The notes beneath the pieces were generated by a model. The model did no database searches, was not told the origin of the DNA, and saw only the letters and a program-made list of their open reading frames with translations. 58,159 bases of DNA, taken from AA29 sp041481445. Its GTDB lineage: Bacteria > Acidobacteriota > Vicinamibacteria > Fen-336. The position numbers were made by a program, and so were the translations under genes. Shown here in pieces: positions 32,122 through 40,456 of this stretch (position 1 is its first letter; each line of letters opens with the position of its first letter). The stretch is from assembly GCA_041481445.1 (NCBI GenBank), contig JBGPBV010000029.1, positions 1 to 58,159 on the forward strand, written 5' to 3'.

Positions 32122-32898
32122 TCATCGCCGCAGCAAGCTCAAGGCGAGCTCGAGCACGATGAGGACCACGATGGTGGCTTCGAGCAGCACCAGCCGCCGG
32201 TCGCGCGAGACGTCGAGCACGAGCTCGAGCGCCTCCTGCACGCCGCGCAGCTTCAGCTCGAGGGAGCTGAACCGGTCCCCGAGGTCGAACTCGCCGCGGA
32301 GGTCCGCGTAGATCGCATCCATCGCGGGGTCGTCCCAGGCCGCGTCGGGCTTGTCCAGGAGATGGAGGACGGAGAGCACTTCGATGCGGGTGCCCACCCC
32401 CTCCCCGATGAAGCGATGAAGGGGGGCCGTGCGCAGGGGCGTGGTGCCCCGGCGCTCGAGGCGCTCGACGAGGCGGCGCGTGCGCTCGAACATGTCCTCG
32501 ACGATCCGCTCGTAGTACTCCATCGACGCGCTCTGGGCCACGGTGAGCGCGATGATGCCGGCCCGCGCCGGGGTCAGCCGGTCGATGACGAGCACGCCCC
32601 CCCTCATCCCGGGTGAGGCAGAGGCGTCCTCGCGCACGAGGAGGTCCTCGCTCGTCCCCGCCCCCGAGAGCCGCCGCTCGCGCACGCGCAGCTCGTCCAT
32701 CCGCCGCGCGCGCACCGCCGGCTCCACGTCCGCGAACACGATCGCCCCGAACGGGTAGAGGAACAGCGTCCCGCCTTCCGGAAGGGTGACCCGCACCTCG
32801 GTCATGCTCTTCTGCGCTTCCGGGAAGAGGGCGGCCAGCGCCCGCAGCGGCACGTTGTCGGGAAAGGCCAGGACCTGGAAGGAGTGCTCGGCGGCCAT
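32122..32898 (-). CDS. RMD1/DUF155 family protein
   Basis: 258 aa. The DUF155 core is visible: LFLYPFGAIVFADVEP near 45-60, ALTVAQSASMEYYERIVEDM near 117-136 and LGDRFSSLELKLRGVQEALE near 206-225. A single C-terminal helix (VVLIVLELALSLL) anchors it in the membrane. Eukaryotic relatives (Rmd1, RMND1) are mitochondrial; bacterial function is unknown. It is divergent from the phosphate porin and shares the intergenic region carrying a Pho-type array, although that array is oriented toward the porin. Confidence 0.85.
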   Translation of the reverse strand: MAAEHSFQVLAFPDNVPLRALAALFPEAQKSMTEVRVTLPEGGTLFLYPFGAIVFADVEPAVRARRMDELRVRERRLSGAGTSEDLLVREDASASPGMRGGVLVIDRLTPARAGIIALTVAQSASMEYYERIVEDMFERTRRLVERLERRGTTPLRTAPLHRFIGEGVGTRIEVLSVLHLLDKPDAAWDDPAMDAIYADLRGEFDLGDRFSSLELKLRGVQEALELVLDVSRDRRLVLLEATIVVLIVLELALSLLRR

Positions 32899-32950
32899 GG
32901 CGCAGTCTACCGTGGCCTTGACGACGGGCCTGCCGCTGATCGTGCGGCAT

Positions 32951-32983
32951 TTAACCTGACCGTCATGCCGCCGTCATGGACGG
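32951..32983 (+). promoter_or_regulatory. Pho-box-like array upstream of the porin
   Basis: Three 11-base units start TTAACCTG (32951), GTCATGCC (32962) and GTCATGGA (32973). GTCATG closely matches the CTGTCAT half-site of the E. coli PhoB box. Located 26-47 bases before the two candidate porin starts. Confidence 0.6.
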
Positions 32984-33030
32984 CCGTTACGTTCCAGGAC
33001 CGGCACTTCATGACGACGAGGAGGACTGGA

Positions 33031-34161
33031 TTGAGCCAATTGAGCCACCCGACCTGGAGCCGCCGCCCGCGCCTGCTGCTGTCCACGCTGGCCCTGATCG
33101 CTCTGGCGCAACCCCTTCAGGCCCAGGTTACGCCCGCGGCCGGCCACACGCCGCCCGACGACACGCCCGCGGTGAGGGTGGGCGTGACGATCTTCACGGA
33201 CTACACCTACACCGACGCGCCCACCACCCAGGACGCGGACAAGAACACGATCCATCCGAGCGCGTTCAACGTCAGCCGTGCCTACGTCAACGTGACCGGG
33301 AACCTCTCCCACCTAGTCGCGTTCCGCGTCACCCCCGACATAACGCGGGAGACGAGCACCGGGCCCTCCGTGAGCGGCAGCCTGGTCTTCCGCATCAAGT
33401 ACGCGTTCGGGCAGGTGAACTTCGACGACTTCCTCACCCACGGCTCCTGGGCCCGCATCGGCGCGCAGCAGACGCCGTACGTGGACTTCATGGAGGGCAT
33501 CTACCGTTACCGCTTCCAGGGCACGATCTTCGAGGAGCGGGAGGGCTTCCTCAGCTCCTCCGACTTCGGCATCTCCGCCCACTACAACTTCCCGGGCAAC
33601 TACGGCGACCTGCATATGGGCGTCTACAACGGCGAGACCTACTCGAAAGCGGACCCCAACGACCAGAAGGCCTTCCAGATCCGCGGGACCCTGCGGCCGC
33701 TGCCCCTGGGCGGGAGCCTCAAGGGCCTGCGCCTGACCGGTTTCTACGACGCCGACAAGTACGTCAAGAACGGCCCGCGCAACCGGCTCATCGGCTCCCT
33801 CACCTTCGAGCACAAGTACGTCAACGCTGGCTTCGACTACATCGACGCCAAGGACAAGACCGCCTTCAACGCGATCGAGGTGCACTCGAACGGCTGGGGA
33901 GCCTGGGCCACCCCGAAGCTCCTCTCCCTCCAGGAATCGAAGTCGGGCCTGGAGGCCCTCCTACGTTACGACGACCTCAAGCCGAACAAGACCGTGGACG
34001 CGCGGCGCCACCGGCTGATCCTCGGCCTCTCGTACTGGTTCCCGGTCCTGCGCGGGCCGTCGGCGGCGCTGATGGTGGACATGGACCAGCAGAAGTTCGA
34101 CGCCGCCCTCAAGCAGCCGACCAACCGCCGGTACGCGCTCCACGCCCTGTTCAACTTCTGA
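33031..34161 (+). CDS. Phosphate-selective (OprP/OprO-type) porin
   Basis: 376 aa from TTG 33031, chosen because GAGGAGGA lies 5 bases upstream; ATG 33010 (383 aa) is the alternative but has a poor ribosome site. Signal peptide to about residue 32 (RLLLSTLALIALAQPLQAQ). The rest is an outer-membrane barrel with alternating strands: VGVTIFTDYTYTDAP, FNVSRAYVNVTGNLSHLVAF, GISAHYNFPGNYGDLHMGVY, and ends in HALFNF with the C-terminal Phe expected for BAM recognition. The layout resembles phosphate-selective porins O/P. The Pho-type array upstream and pstS directly downstream support phosphate entry through the outer membrane. Confidence 0.85.
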   Translation: MSQLSHPTWSRRPRLLLSTLALIALAQPLQAQVTPAAGHTPPDDTPAVRVGVTIFTDYTYTDAPTTQDADKNTIHPSAFNVSRAYVNVTGNLSHLVAFRVTPDITRETSTGPSVSGSLVFRIKYAFGQVNFDDFLTHGSWARIGAQQTPYVDFMEGIYRYRFQGTIFEEREGFLSSSDFGISAHYNFPGNYGDLHMGVYNGETYSKADPNDQKAFQIRGTLRPLPLGGSLKGLRLTGFYDADKYVKNGPRNRLIGSLTFEHKYVNAGFDYIDAKDKTAFNAIEVHSNGWGAWATPKLLSLQESKSGLEALLRYDDLKPNKTVDARRHRLILGLSYWFPVLRGPSAALMVDMDQQKFDAALKQPTNRRYALHALFNF

Positions 34162-34180
34162 GCGGGGGGGATACCCAGCG

Positions 34181-34213
34181 TTCACACCGGCGTCACACGG
34201 CCGTCGCACGGCG
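34181..34213 (+). promoter_or_regulatory. Pho-box-like triple array upstream of pstS
   Basis: Three 11-base units start TTCACAC (34181), GTCACAC (34192) and GTCGCAC (34203). CATGCT at 34218-34223 is a possible -10. This is the expected site for PhoB control of pstS and anchors the interpretation of the other arrays. Confidence 0.75.
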
Positions 34214-34283
34214 TCGACATGCTCCGAAGAGAGAGACAACGAATGCGCGGGTCGCACCGCCAGCCATCTGATGAGGTGAATCG

Positions 34284-35300
34284 ATGAACCGCCTGACGCT
34301 CGCCACCGTGCTCGCCGCCGCTGGAGTGGCGGCGACCGCCGCCGCCGCGCCGATCCAGATCAACGGCGCGGGCGCGACCTTCCCCTACCCGATCTACTCC
34401 AAGTGGTTCTCCGAGTACAACAAGCTGCACCCGGACATCCAGATCAACTACCAGTCGATCGGGTCCGGCGGCGGCATCCGCCAGCTCACCAACCAGACGG
34501 TGTTCTTCGGGGCGACCGACGGGCCGATGACGCCCGAGCAGATCACGGCGGCCGGGTTCCGCGTCCTCCACCTGCCGACCGTCCTCGGCGCCGACGTGCC
34601 CGTGTACAACCTTCCGGAAGTCTCCGCCGAGCTGAAGTTCAGCGGCCCGCTGCTCGCGGACATCTTCCTCGGGAAGGTGACGAAGTGGAACGACCCGTCG
34701 ATCGTCAAGGAGAACGCCGGCGTCAACCTTCCGAGCTCCGAGATCACGGTCGTGCATCGGTCGGACGGCTCCGGCACGACGTACATCTGGGTGGACTACC
34801 TGTCGAAGGTCTCACCCGAGTGGGCGAAGAAGGTCGGCGTCGCCACCGCCGTCAACTGGCCGGTCGGGCTGGGCGGCAAGGGCAACGAAGGCGTGGCCGG
34901 CCTCGTCAAGCAGACACCGGGCTCCATCGGCTACGTCGAGTTGATCTACGCGCTGCAGAACAAGATCGCCTACGGGTCGGTCATGAACGCGGCCGGCAGC
35001 TACGTCCGGGCGAACCTCGAGTCCGTGACCGCGGCCGCGGCGGCGACCGAGGGCAAGATGCCGGCGGACTTCCGCGTCTCGATCACGAACGCTCCGGGCC
35101 CGACGGCCTATCCGATCACGTCGTTCACCTGGCTGCTCCTGCAAGAGAGCGCCAAGGACAAGGCGCGCTCGCAGGCCATGGTCGATTTCGTGAAATGGGC
35201 GCTGACCGAAGGGCAGAAATATGCGGGCGAGCTCGGATATGCCCCGCTCCCGGCCAGCGTCGTCAAGCTCGAGATGGAGGCCATCAAGCGGATCAAGTAG
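34284..35300 (+). CDS. pstS: Phosphate ABC transporter substrate-binding protein PstS
   Basis: 338 aa; signal peptide about 1-22 (TLATVLAAAGVAATAAAA). Phosphate-binding residues lie in INGAGATFPYPIYSKWF, YQSIGSGGGIRQL, FGATDGPM and VVHRSDGSGTTYIW. It binds phosphate in the periplasm and delivers it to PstCA. ATG 34284 has GAGGTG 5 bases upstream. It has its own Pho-type array, and pstC has another, so pstS can be made in excess of the membrane components. Confidence 0.97.
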   Translation: MNRLTLATVLAAAGVAATAAAAPIQINGAGATFPYPIYSKWFSEYNKLHPDIQINYQSIGSGGGIRQLTNQTVFFGATDGPMTPEQITAAGFRVLHLPTVLGADVPVYNLPEVSAELKFSGPLLADIFLGKVTKWNDPSIVKENAGVNLPSSEITVVHRSDGSGTTYIWVDYLSKVSPEWAKKVGVATAVNWPVGLGGKGNEGVAGLVKQTPGSIGYVELIYALQNKIAYGSVMNAAGSYVRANLESVTAAAAATEGKMPADFRVSITNAPGPTAYPITSFTWLLLQESAKDKARSQAMVDFVKWALTEGQKYAGELGYAPLPASVVKLEMEAIKRIK

Positions 35301-35314
35301 CGCCGGGCGCAAGA

Positions 35315-35358
35315 GTTAACGCGGCGTTAACTTCGGTGAAACCGCCAGTTAACTCCAG
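35315..35358 (+). promoter_or_regulatory. Pho-box-like array upstream of pstC
   Basis: GTTAAC begins at 35315, 35326 and 35348, spaced by 11 and 22 bases; the unit at 35337 (TGAAACC) is divergent. The units are AT-richer than the other arrays but keep the 11-bp register. The pstC start is 18 bases downstream. Confidence 0.65.
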
Positions 35359-35376
35359 GCGGATAGGCTCGACCCG

Positions 35377-36339
35377 ATGAAGGCTCCCATTCGACATCGA
35401 CGCGCGAGCCTGAGCGACGCGCTCTTCCGCGCGGCCACGGCCGCAGTGTCCCTGCTCGTCATCGTGGCGGTGGTGGGCATCGGGGTCGTCCTCTTCAAGG
35501 ACTCCTGGCTGTCCGTGCGCAAGTTCGGTCTGTCCTTCTGGCGCACGAGCACCTGGGACCCCGTGGCCGGGGAGTTCGGGGCCCTGCCCTTCATCTGGGG
35601 GACGCTGTACTCCTCGGTCCTCGCCCTCGTCCTGGCCATGCCGGTGGCGCTGGGCATCGCGATCTTCCTCTCCGAGCTGTGCCCGCGGTGGCTACGCCAG
35701 CCGCTGGCCTTCCTGACCGAGCTGCTGGCCGCCATCCCGTCCATCGTGTACGGCCTCTGGGGCATCTTCGTGCTGGCGCCGGCGGTGCGCGCGCTGGAGG
35801 TCCACACGCCGGACGTGCTGCGCCGGACGCCCTTCTTCTCGGGGCCGCCCCTCGGCGTCGGCATGCTGGCGGCCGCGCTGATCCTGGCCGTGATGGTGAT
35901 CCCGTTCACGGCGACGGTGGCGCGCGAGATCCTCAAGGCCGTTCCCGTCTCCCAGCGCGAGGCGGCGTACGCCCTGGGCGCCACCCGATGGGAAGCGATC
36001 CGCCTGGCCGTCCATTACGGCCGCGTCGGGATCGTCGGCGCGGTCATGCTCGGCTTCGGCCGGGCCCTGGGCGAGACGATGGCCGTGACCATGGTCATCG
36101 GCAACAACCCGCAGGTCGCGCTCTCCCTCTTCGCGCCCCAGCACACCATGGCCGCCGTCATCGCCAACGAGTTCACGGAGGCGGCGGACGCCCTGTACCT
36201 GAACGCGCTCGTGGAGATCGGCCTGGTGCTGTTCCTGATCACCGTCGTCATCAACGGCCTGTCGCGCCTGCTCATCTGGCGGATGACGCGGGTCCGCAGC
36301 GGGCGGCTCGCGTCGCCGGTGGTGGCCCTTGCCGCCTGA
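35377..36339 (+). CDS. pstC: Phosphate ABC transporter permease PstC
   Basis: 320 aa inner-membrane permease with six helices. The conserved permease loop is VPVSQREAAYALGATRWEAI (EAA motif), followed by GRALGETMAVTMVIGNNPQ, the PstC signature. SIVYGLWGIFVLAP and TSTWDPVAGEFGALPFIWGTL region are also typical (key part DPVAGEFGALPFIWG). It pairs with PstA to form the channel. The stop overlaps the pstA start by 11 bases. Confidence 0.97.
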   Translation: MKAPIRHRRASLSDALFRAATAAVSLLVIVAVVGIGVVLFKDSWLSVRKFGLSFWRTSTWDPVAGEFGALPFIWGTLYSSVLALVLAMPVALGIAIFLSELCPRWLRQPLAFLTELLAAIPSIVYGLWGIFVLAPAVRALEVHTPDVLRRTPFFSGPPLGVGMLAAALILAVMVIPFTATVAREILKAVPVSQREAAYALGATRWEAIRLAVHYGRVGIVGAVMLGFGRALGETMAVTMVIGNNPQVALSLFAPQHTMAAVIANEFTEAADALYLNALVEIGLVLFLITVVINGLSRLLIWRMTRVRSGRLASPVVALAA

Positions 36340-37195
36340 CGCCTTCGCCCGCCGCTATCGCGTCCGCAAGCTCACGTCCGCCGCCATGACGTTCCTGTGC
36401 GCGCTCTCGGTCGTGGTTGCGCTCATTCCGCTTGCCTTCATCCTCTTCTTCGTCCTGCGGCAGGGACTGCCCGCCCTCAACTGGGCCTTCTTCACCGAGA
36501 TGCCGAAGCCGGTCGGGGAAGCGGGCGGCGGGATGGCCAACGCCATCGTGGGGACGGGGATCCTGATCGGCCTGGCTGCGCTCTTCGCCGTGCCCATCGG
36601 CATCACCTGCGGCGTGTACATCACCGAGTTCAACGAAAGCCCCCTCGCCCCCGCCGTGCGCTTCGCCGCGGACATGCTCAACGGCGTGCCCTCCATCGTG
36701 ATCGGCGTCTTTGCGTACGCCATTGCCGTCCTCCCGTTCCGGCGCTTCTCCGCCCTGGCGGGTGGGGTGGCGCTGGGGGTGATGATGATGCCGATCATCG
36801 TGCGCACGACCGAGGAGCTGCTGGCCCTGGTGCCCTCGTCGTTGCGCGAGGGAGCGCTGGCGCTGGGGGCGACCCGGGGACGGGCGGTGGTCTCCGTGAT
36901 CCTCCCCGCCGCCTTGCCCGGCATCGTCACCGGCGTCCTGGTCGCGCTGGCGCGGGTGGCGGGGGAGACCGCGCCCCTGCTCTTCACCGCCTTCAACAAC
37001 CGCTTCTTCTCGACGAGCCTCGACCAGCCGATCGGATCGCTCACCGTGCAGATCTTCACGTACGCCATCTCGCCCTACGAGGACTGGCACCGCCAGGCCT
37101 GGGCGGGGGCCACCGTCCTCATCGCCGCCGTGCTCCTGTTCTCCCTCCTGGCGCGGGCGGTCACGCGGCGCCTGGAGCGGATGCATCACGGATGA
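36329..37195 (+). CDS. pstA: Phosphate ABC transporter permease PstA
   Basis: 288 aa from TTG 36329, overlapping pstC. Features: LNWAFFTEMPKPVGEAGGG, the PstA loop LNGVPSIVIGVFAY, the EAA motif VPSSLREGALALGATRGRAV and VAGETAPLLFTAF. Six predicted helices. It forms the phosphate channel with PstC. Its end overlaps an ATG (ATGA) that precedes pstB. Confidence 0.96.
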   Translation: MPPDAFARRYRVRKLTSAAMTFLCALSVVVALIPLAFILFFVLRQGLPALNWAFFTEMPKPVGEAGGGMANAIVGTGILIGLAALFAVPIGITCGVYITEFNESPLAPAVRFAADMLNGVPSIVIGVFAYAIAVLPFRRFSALAGGVALGVMMMPIIVRTTEELLALVPSSLREGALALGATRGRAVVSVILPAALPGIVTGVLVALARVAGETAPLLFTAFNNRFFSTSLDQPIGSLTVQIFTYAISPYEDWHRQAWAGATVLIAAVLLFSLLARAVTRRLERMHHG

Positions 37196-37209
37196 ACCGG
37201 GGGAGTGTC

Positions 37210-38046
37210 ATGGAAGACGAGACCAGCGTGATGGAGCAGCCGGGCCTGCGGATCCAGACCGCCGTGCGCACGGACGTCGTGGCGGAAGCCGAGCGCCAGG
37301 CCATCACCATCCGCGAGGCGCAGTTCTACTACGGCGAGAAGCAGGTGCTGTTCGACATCGGGATGGACATCGGAGAGAACCGGGTGACGGCGCTCATCGG
37401 CCCCTCCGGCTGCGGGAAGTCCACGCTGCTGCGCTGCCTGAACCGCATGAACGACCTCATCGAGGGCGCGCGCCTGAGCGGCGAGGTGAAGGTCAAGGGC
37501 CGCGACATCTACGGCCCCGGCGTCGACGTGATCGAGGTGCGCCGCCGCATCGGGATGGTGTTCCAGAAGTCGAACCCCTTCCCCAAGTCGATCTACGACA
37601 ACGTGGTCTACGGCCTGCGCATCGCGGGCGAGCGCAACCGCCGCGCCCTCGACGAGGCCGGCGAGAGGAGCCTGGTCCGCGCCGCCCTCTGGGACGAGGT
37701 CAAGGACCGGCTGCACGAGAGCGCCTTGAGCCTCTCCGGCGGCCAGCAGCAGCGGCTGTGCATCGCGCGCGCGATCGCGGTGGAGCCGGAGATCCTGCTC
37801 ATGGACGAGCCCAGCTCCGCCCTCGACCCCCTGGCCGCGGTGAAGATCGAGGAGCTGATCTACAGCCTGAAGGACCGCTACACGATCGTGATCGTCACCC
37901 ACAACCTCCAGCAGGCGGCGCGGGTGTCGGACAAGACCGCGTTCTTCTGGCTGGGGCGGCTGGTGGAGTACGGGCCGACCCCGCAGATGTTCACCAACCC
38001 GCGGGACAAGCTGACCGAGGACTACATCACCGGCCGGTTCGGCTGA
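37210..38046 (+). CDS. pstB: Phosphate ABC transporter ATPase PstB
   Basis: 278 aa from ATG 37210, preceded by GGGGGAG; ATG 37192 in the ATGA overlap is an alternative. Walker A is LIGPSGCGKSTLLRC, the signature is LSLSGGQQQRLCIARA, Walker B is ILLMDEPSSALDP, with the switch His in VTHNLQQAARVSD. PstB-specific: FQKSNPFPKSIYDNVVYGLR. It powers phosphate import and takes part in phosphate signalling with PhoU. Confidence 0.97.
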   Translation: MEDETSVMEQPGLRIQTAVRTDVVAEAERQAITIREAQFYYGEKQVLFDIGMDIGENRVTALIGPSGCGKSTLLRCLNRMNDLIEGARLSGEVKVKGRDIYGPGVDVIEVRRRIGMVFQKSNPFPKSIYDNVVYGLRIAGERNRRALDEAGERSLVRAALWDEVKDRLHESALSLSGGQQQRLCIARAIAVEPEILLMDEPSSALDPLAAVKIEELIYSLKDRYTIVIVTHNLQQAARVSDKTAFFWLGRLVEYGPTPQMFTNPRDKLTEDYITGRFG

Positions 38047-38066
38047 TACGGATCGAGGTGCGCTGA

Positions 38067-38741
38067 ATGGAACGGCATCATTTCGAGACGGACCTGCAGG
38101 CCCTCAAGAACCGCCTCCTCAACATGGGGGCCCTGGTCGAGGAGCGCGTGCACGGGGCGATCCAGGCCCTCATGGAGCGCAACATCGAGGCGGCGGAGAC
38201 GATCGCCCACGGCGACGAGGAGGTCAACGACCTCCAGATCGAGATCGACGACCGCTGCCTGAAGCTCCTGGCCCTGCAGCAGCCCATGGCCTCCGACCTG
38301 CGCCTCATCACCTCGGCCATGAAGATCAACGCCGACCTCGAGCGCATCGGCGACCAGGCGGTGAACATCGCCGAGAACGCCATCAAGATGCTCGCCCATC
38401 CGCCCCTCAAGCCCCTCATCGACCTCCCGCGCATGGCCGAGATCGCGGAGCGCATGACCCGCGACAGCCTGGACTCCTTCGTGCGCCGCGACAGCACCCT
38501 GGCCCGGGAGGTGCTGGCCCGGGACGACGAGGTGGACGGCCTCAAGGACACGATCTTTCGCGTCCTGCTCACCTACATGATGGCGGACCCCGGGACCATC
38601 GAGCGGGCCCTCTCCCTCATCCTGATCAGCCGCAACCTCGAGCGCATCGCCGACCACGCCACCAACATCGCGGAGGACGTGATCTTCCTGGTCGAGGCCC
38701 GCGACGTGCGGCATCGCCACGAGGAGCCGACCGCTCCGTGA
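38067..38741 (+). CDS. phoU: Phosphate signalling protein PhoU
   Basis: 224 aa, two PhoU three-helix bundles. ExxxD-type metal motifs are in the pair DLERIGDQAVNIAENA and NLERIADHATNIAEDV, in matching positions of the two halves. PhoU links the PstSCAB transporter to the PhoR kinase and represses the Pho response when phosphate is plentiful. It lies 20 bases after pstB and overlaps phoB by 4 bases (GTGA). Confidence 0.97.
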   Translation: MERHHFETDLQALKNRLLNMGALVEERVHGAIQALMERNIEAAETIAHGDEEVNDLQIEIDDRCLKLLALQQPMASDLRLITSAMKINADLERIGDQAVNIAENAIKMLAHPPLKPLIDLPRMAEIAERMTRDSLDSFVRRDSTLAREVLARDDEVDGLKDTIFRVLLTYMMADPGTIERALSLILISRNLERIADHATNIAEDVIFLVEARDVRHRHEEPTAP

Positions 38742-39475
38742 GGACCCAGGAGACGCCGGCGACCCCGAGCCCCGGCAGCGGCCGCCGCCGCGTGGTCCTC
38801 ATCGAGGACGAGCCGGACATCGCGGAGGCGATCGGCTACCAGCTCCAGAAGGTGGGGCTGGAGGTGCGGGTGGCCCGCACGGGGGAGGAGGGCCTGCACG
38901 CGGTGCGCGCGGGGGCGGACCTCGTCCTGCTCGACCTCAACCTGCCGGGCATGGACGGCCTCGAGGTCTGCCGGATGATCCGCCGCCAGACCACCACCGC
39001 CCACGTGCCCATCATCATCGTGTCCGCGCGCGCGGACGAGGTGGACCGCGTGCTCGGCCTCGAGATGGGCGCGGACGACTACGTGGTGAAGCCGTTCAGC
39101 CTCAAGGAGCTGGCCGCGCGCTGCCGGGTGGCCCTGCGCCGGCGGGGTCCGGAGGCGGAGCCGGCCCAGGGTTACCGCGACCAGAGCTTCGAGGTGGAGT
39201 TCGATTCCTTCGTGGCCCGCTACCGCGGCACCGACCTGCGCCTCACCGCCAAGGAGTTCGAGCTCTTCCGGGCCCTCATCGAGAGCGCGGGCCGCGTGCT
39301 CACGCGCGAGCGCCTCCTCGACCGGGTCTGGGGCCACGACGCCGAGGTGGACCTGCGCAGCGTCGACGCCCACGTGCGCCGTCTCCGGGCCAAGCTCGGG
39401 GAGGGCCGCCGGCACGTGGAGACCGTCGTCGGCCTCGGCTACCGGTTCGTCAAGGACGGGGGCGCGCCGAGCTGA
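38738..39475 (+). CDS. phoB: PhoB-type response regulator
   Basis: 245 aa from GTG 38738. About 18 extra N-terminal residues precede the receiver (VVLIEDEPDIAEAI; phospho-accepting Asp in LVLLDLNLPGMDG; conserved Lys in DDYVVKPFSLKEL). The C-terminal OmpR/PhoB winged helix has LRLTAKEFELFRALIE, VLTRERLLDRVWG and SVDAHVRRLRAKLGEG. As last gene of the pst-phoU unit it is the best candidate for the protein that binds the 11-bp arrays. Its own operon has no histidine kinase; phoR lies about 4 kb further on. Confidence 0.92.
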   Translation: MRTQETPATPSPGSGRRRVVLIEDEPDIAEAIGYQLQKVGLEVRVARTGEEGLHAVRAGADLVLLDLNLPGMDGLEVCRMIRRQTTTAHVPIIIVSARADEVDRVLGLEMGADDYVVKPFSLKELAARCRVALRRRGPEAEPAQGYRDQSFEVEFDSFVARYRGTDLRLTAKEFELFRALIESAGRVLTRERLLDRVWGHDAEVDLRSVDAHVRRLRAKLGEGRRHVETVVGLGYRFVKDGGAPS

Positions 39476-39537
39476 GCCGTGTGTGCGGCGGCTCACCCGT
39501 GCCGGAGGGAGCCGGCGGGGGCGGGCTAGAATGACCC

Positions 39538-40035
39538 ATGTCGGCCGCCGCTCGTCTGGCCCTCGTCCTCCTGCTCGCGTCTGCGCTCGCCTGCGCCAGC
39601 CTTCATCCCCTGACCGACGCGCTGCCGGCCGGCCTGCCCACGGCGGCCGCCCGCACGGGATGGGAGCGCATCGACGGCGATTACGACACTTCCTCCGAGC
39701 ACGTGCGCTACGCGCTCTTCGTCGATCCCGGGCGGCCGTTGCTCTTCCGGATCACGCAGTATCGCGTCAGCCCCTGGGGCACGGGACGGGACGGACGCCG
39801 CCACCTCCAGGAGGGCGCGGAGACCGTCATCTGGAACGAGTCGCCCGGTACGCACCTGCCCCTCCGCTGCTATGCGAAGGAGCCGGCGGCGGGACGGACC
39901 GCGCCGCCGTCCGCGCCTTCGTCCTGGCGTGACGTGAGCCCGGCCACCCAGGAGTTCCTGGCCAGCATGCAGCGCGCGATCGAGATCTACGCGCACGTGC
40001 ACCGGGAAGGCCGGGCCGGACCTCCCGTGCATTGA
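39538..40035 (+). CDS. Exported hypothetical protein (possible lipoprotein)
   Basis: 165 aa. A hydrophobic N-terminus (LALVLLLASALACASL) ends at a Cys that is only a weak lipobox. The mature part has no family I recognise (YALFVDPGRPLLFRITQY, ETVIWNESPGTHLPLRCY). A TAGAAT element lies 5 bases before the ATG (39527-39532), so the mRNA is probably leaderless. It follows phoB after a short hairpin (39501-39516, stem GCCGG/CCGGC) and is followed by a small overlapping gene. Confidence 0.6.
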   Translation: MSAAARLALVLLLASALACASLHPLTDALPAGLPTAAARTGWERIDGDYDTSSEHVRYALFVDPGRPLLFRITQYRVSPWGTGRDGRRHLQEGAETVIWNESPGTHLPLRCYAKEPAAGRTAPPSAPSSWRDVSPATQEFLASMQRAIEIYAHVHREGRAGPPVH

Positions 40036-40052
40036 GCGGCAGGGAGATGCCC

Positions 40053-40274
40053 ATGGAGGGCAAGACCTGCAGCCTCGCGATCTCATATCAAGGACGAACG
40101 GTGCAGACCACGCTTCTGGTCTATTCCAAACGCGAGCCGCCCGCGGCCGCCGAGGTGCAGAGGGCGTATCACGTCTGGGACACCCTGAAACGTATCGCCG
40201 GTCTGGCCGACTTGCCGGACGACTGTCGTCAGGAAGTCGAGATCTGGAGCATTCCGCCGCGGGACTGTCCTTGA
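40053..40274 (+). CDS. Small hypothetical protein
   Basis: 73 aa from ATG 40053, which has GGGAG 6 bases upstream; the frame also opens at TTG 40032 and ATG 40047. The sequence (CSLAISYQGRTVQTTLLVYS, VWDTLKRIAGLADLPDDCRQ) reads as a small alpha/beta protein with two or three Cys. No recognisable family. It directly follows the exported hypothetical gene and probably shares its transcript. Confidence 0.5.
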   Translation: MEGKTCSLAISYQGRTVQTTLLVYSKREPPAAAEVQRAYHVWDTLKRIAGLADLPDDCRQEVEIWSIPPRDCP

Positions 40275-40326
40275 ATGCGGGCCCAGGCCGATCCGACTTG
40301 GGCTAGTCTGACATTTACTCGATTTA

Positions 40327-40345
40327 CCCGTTCCAGGACGGGTTG
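40327..40345. repeat. 19-base hairpin repeat, copy 2
   Basis: Identical to 26580-26598 (CCCGT stem, TCCAGG loop, ACGGG, then TTG). It lies in the 182-base gap 40275-40456. The preceding bases also agree partly (TTT then G or A). Confidence 0.7.
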
Positions 40346-40414
40346 GCGAGCCGAAGAAAGCATTTGAGTCGATCCGATGGGCGCCCCCGCAAGATGCTTT
40401 AGGTGTAAACAATC

Positions 40415-40428
40415 TCGTTCCGGAACGA
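40415..40428. repeat. Perfect 14-base palindrome
   Basis: TCGTTCCGGAACGA reads the same on both strands. It lies between copy 2 of the hairpin repeat and the minus-strand gene at 40457, in a gap that also has a 7-bp inverted repeat (AAAGCAT 40357, ATGCTTT 40394). A binding site or RNA structure is possible; the gap holds no gene I can support. Confidence 0.6.
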
Positions 40429-40456
40429 CGGCGCGGGCGTGAGCGATCCTGCCGGA

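Noticed and set aside
39501..39516. Hairpin after phoB considered as a terminator
   Set aside because: The stem is only 5 bp with no T-run; it is mentioned with the following gene but not called.
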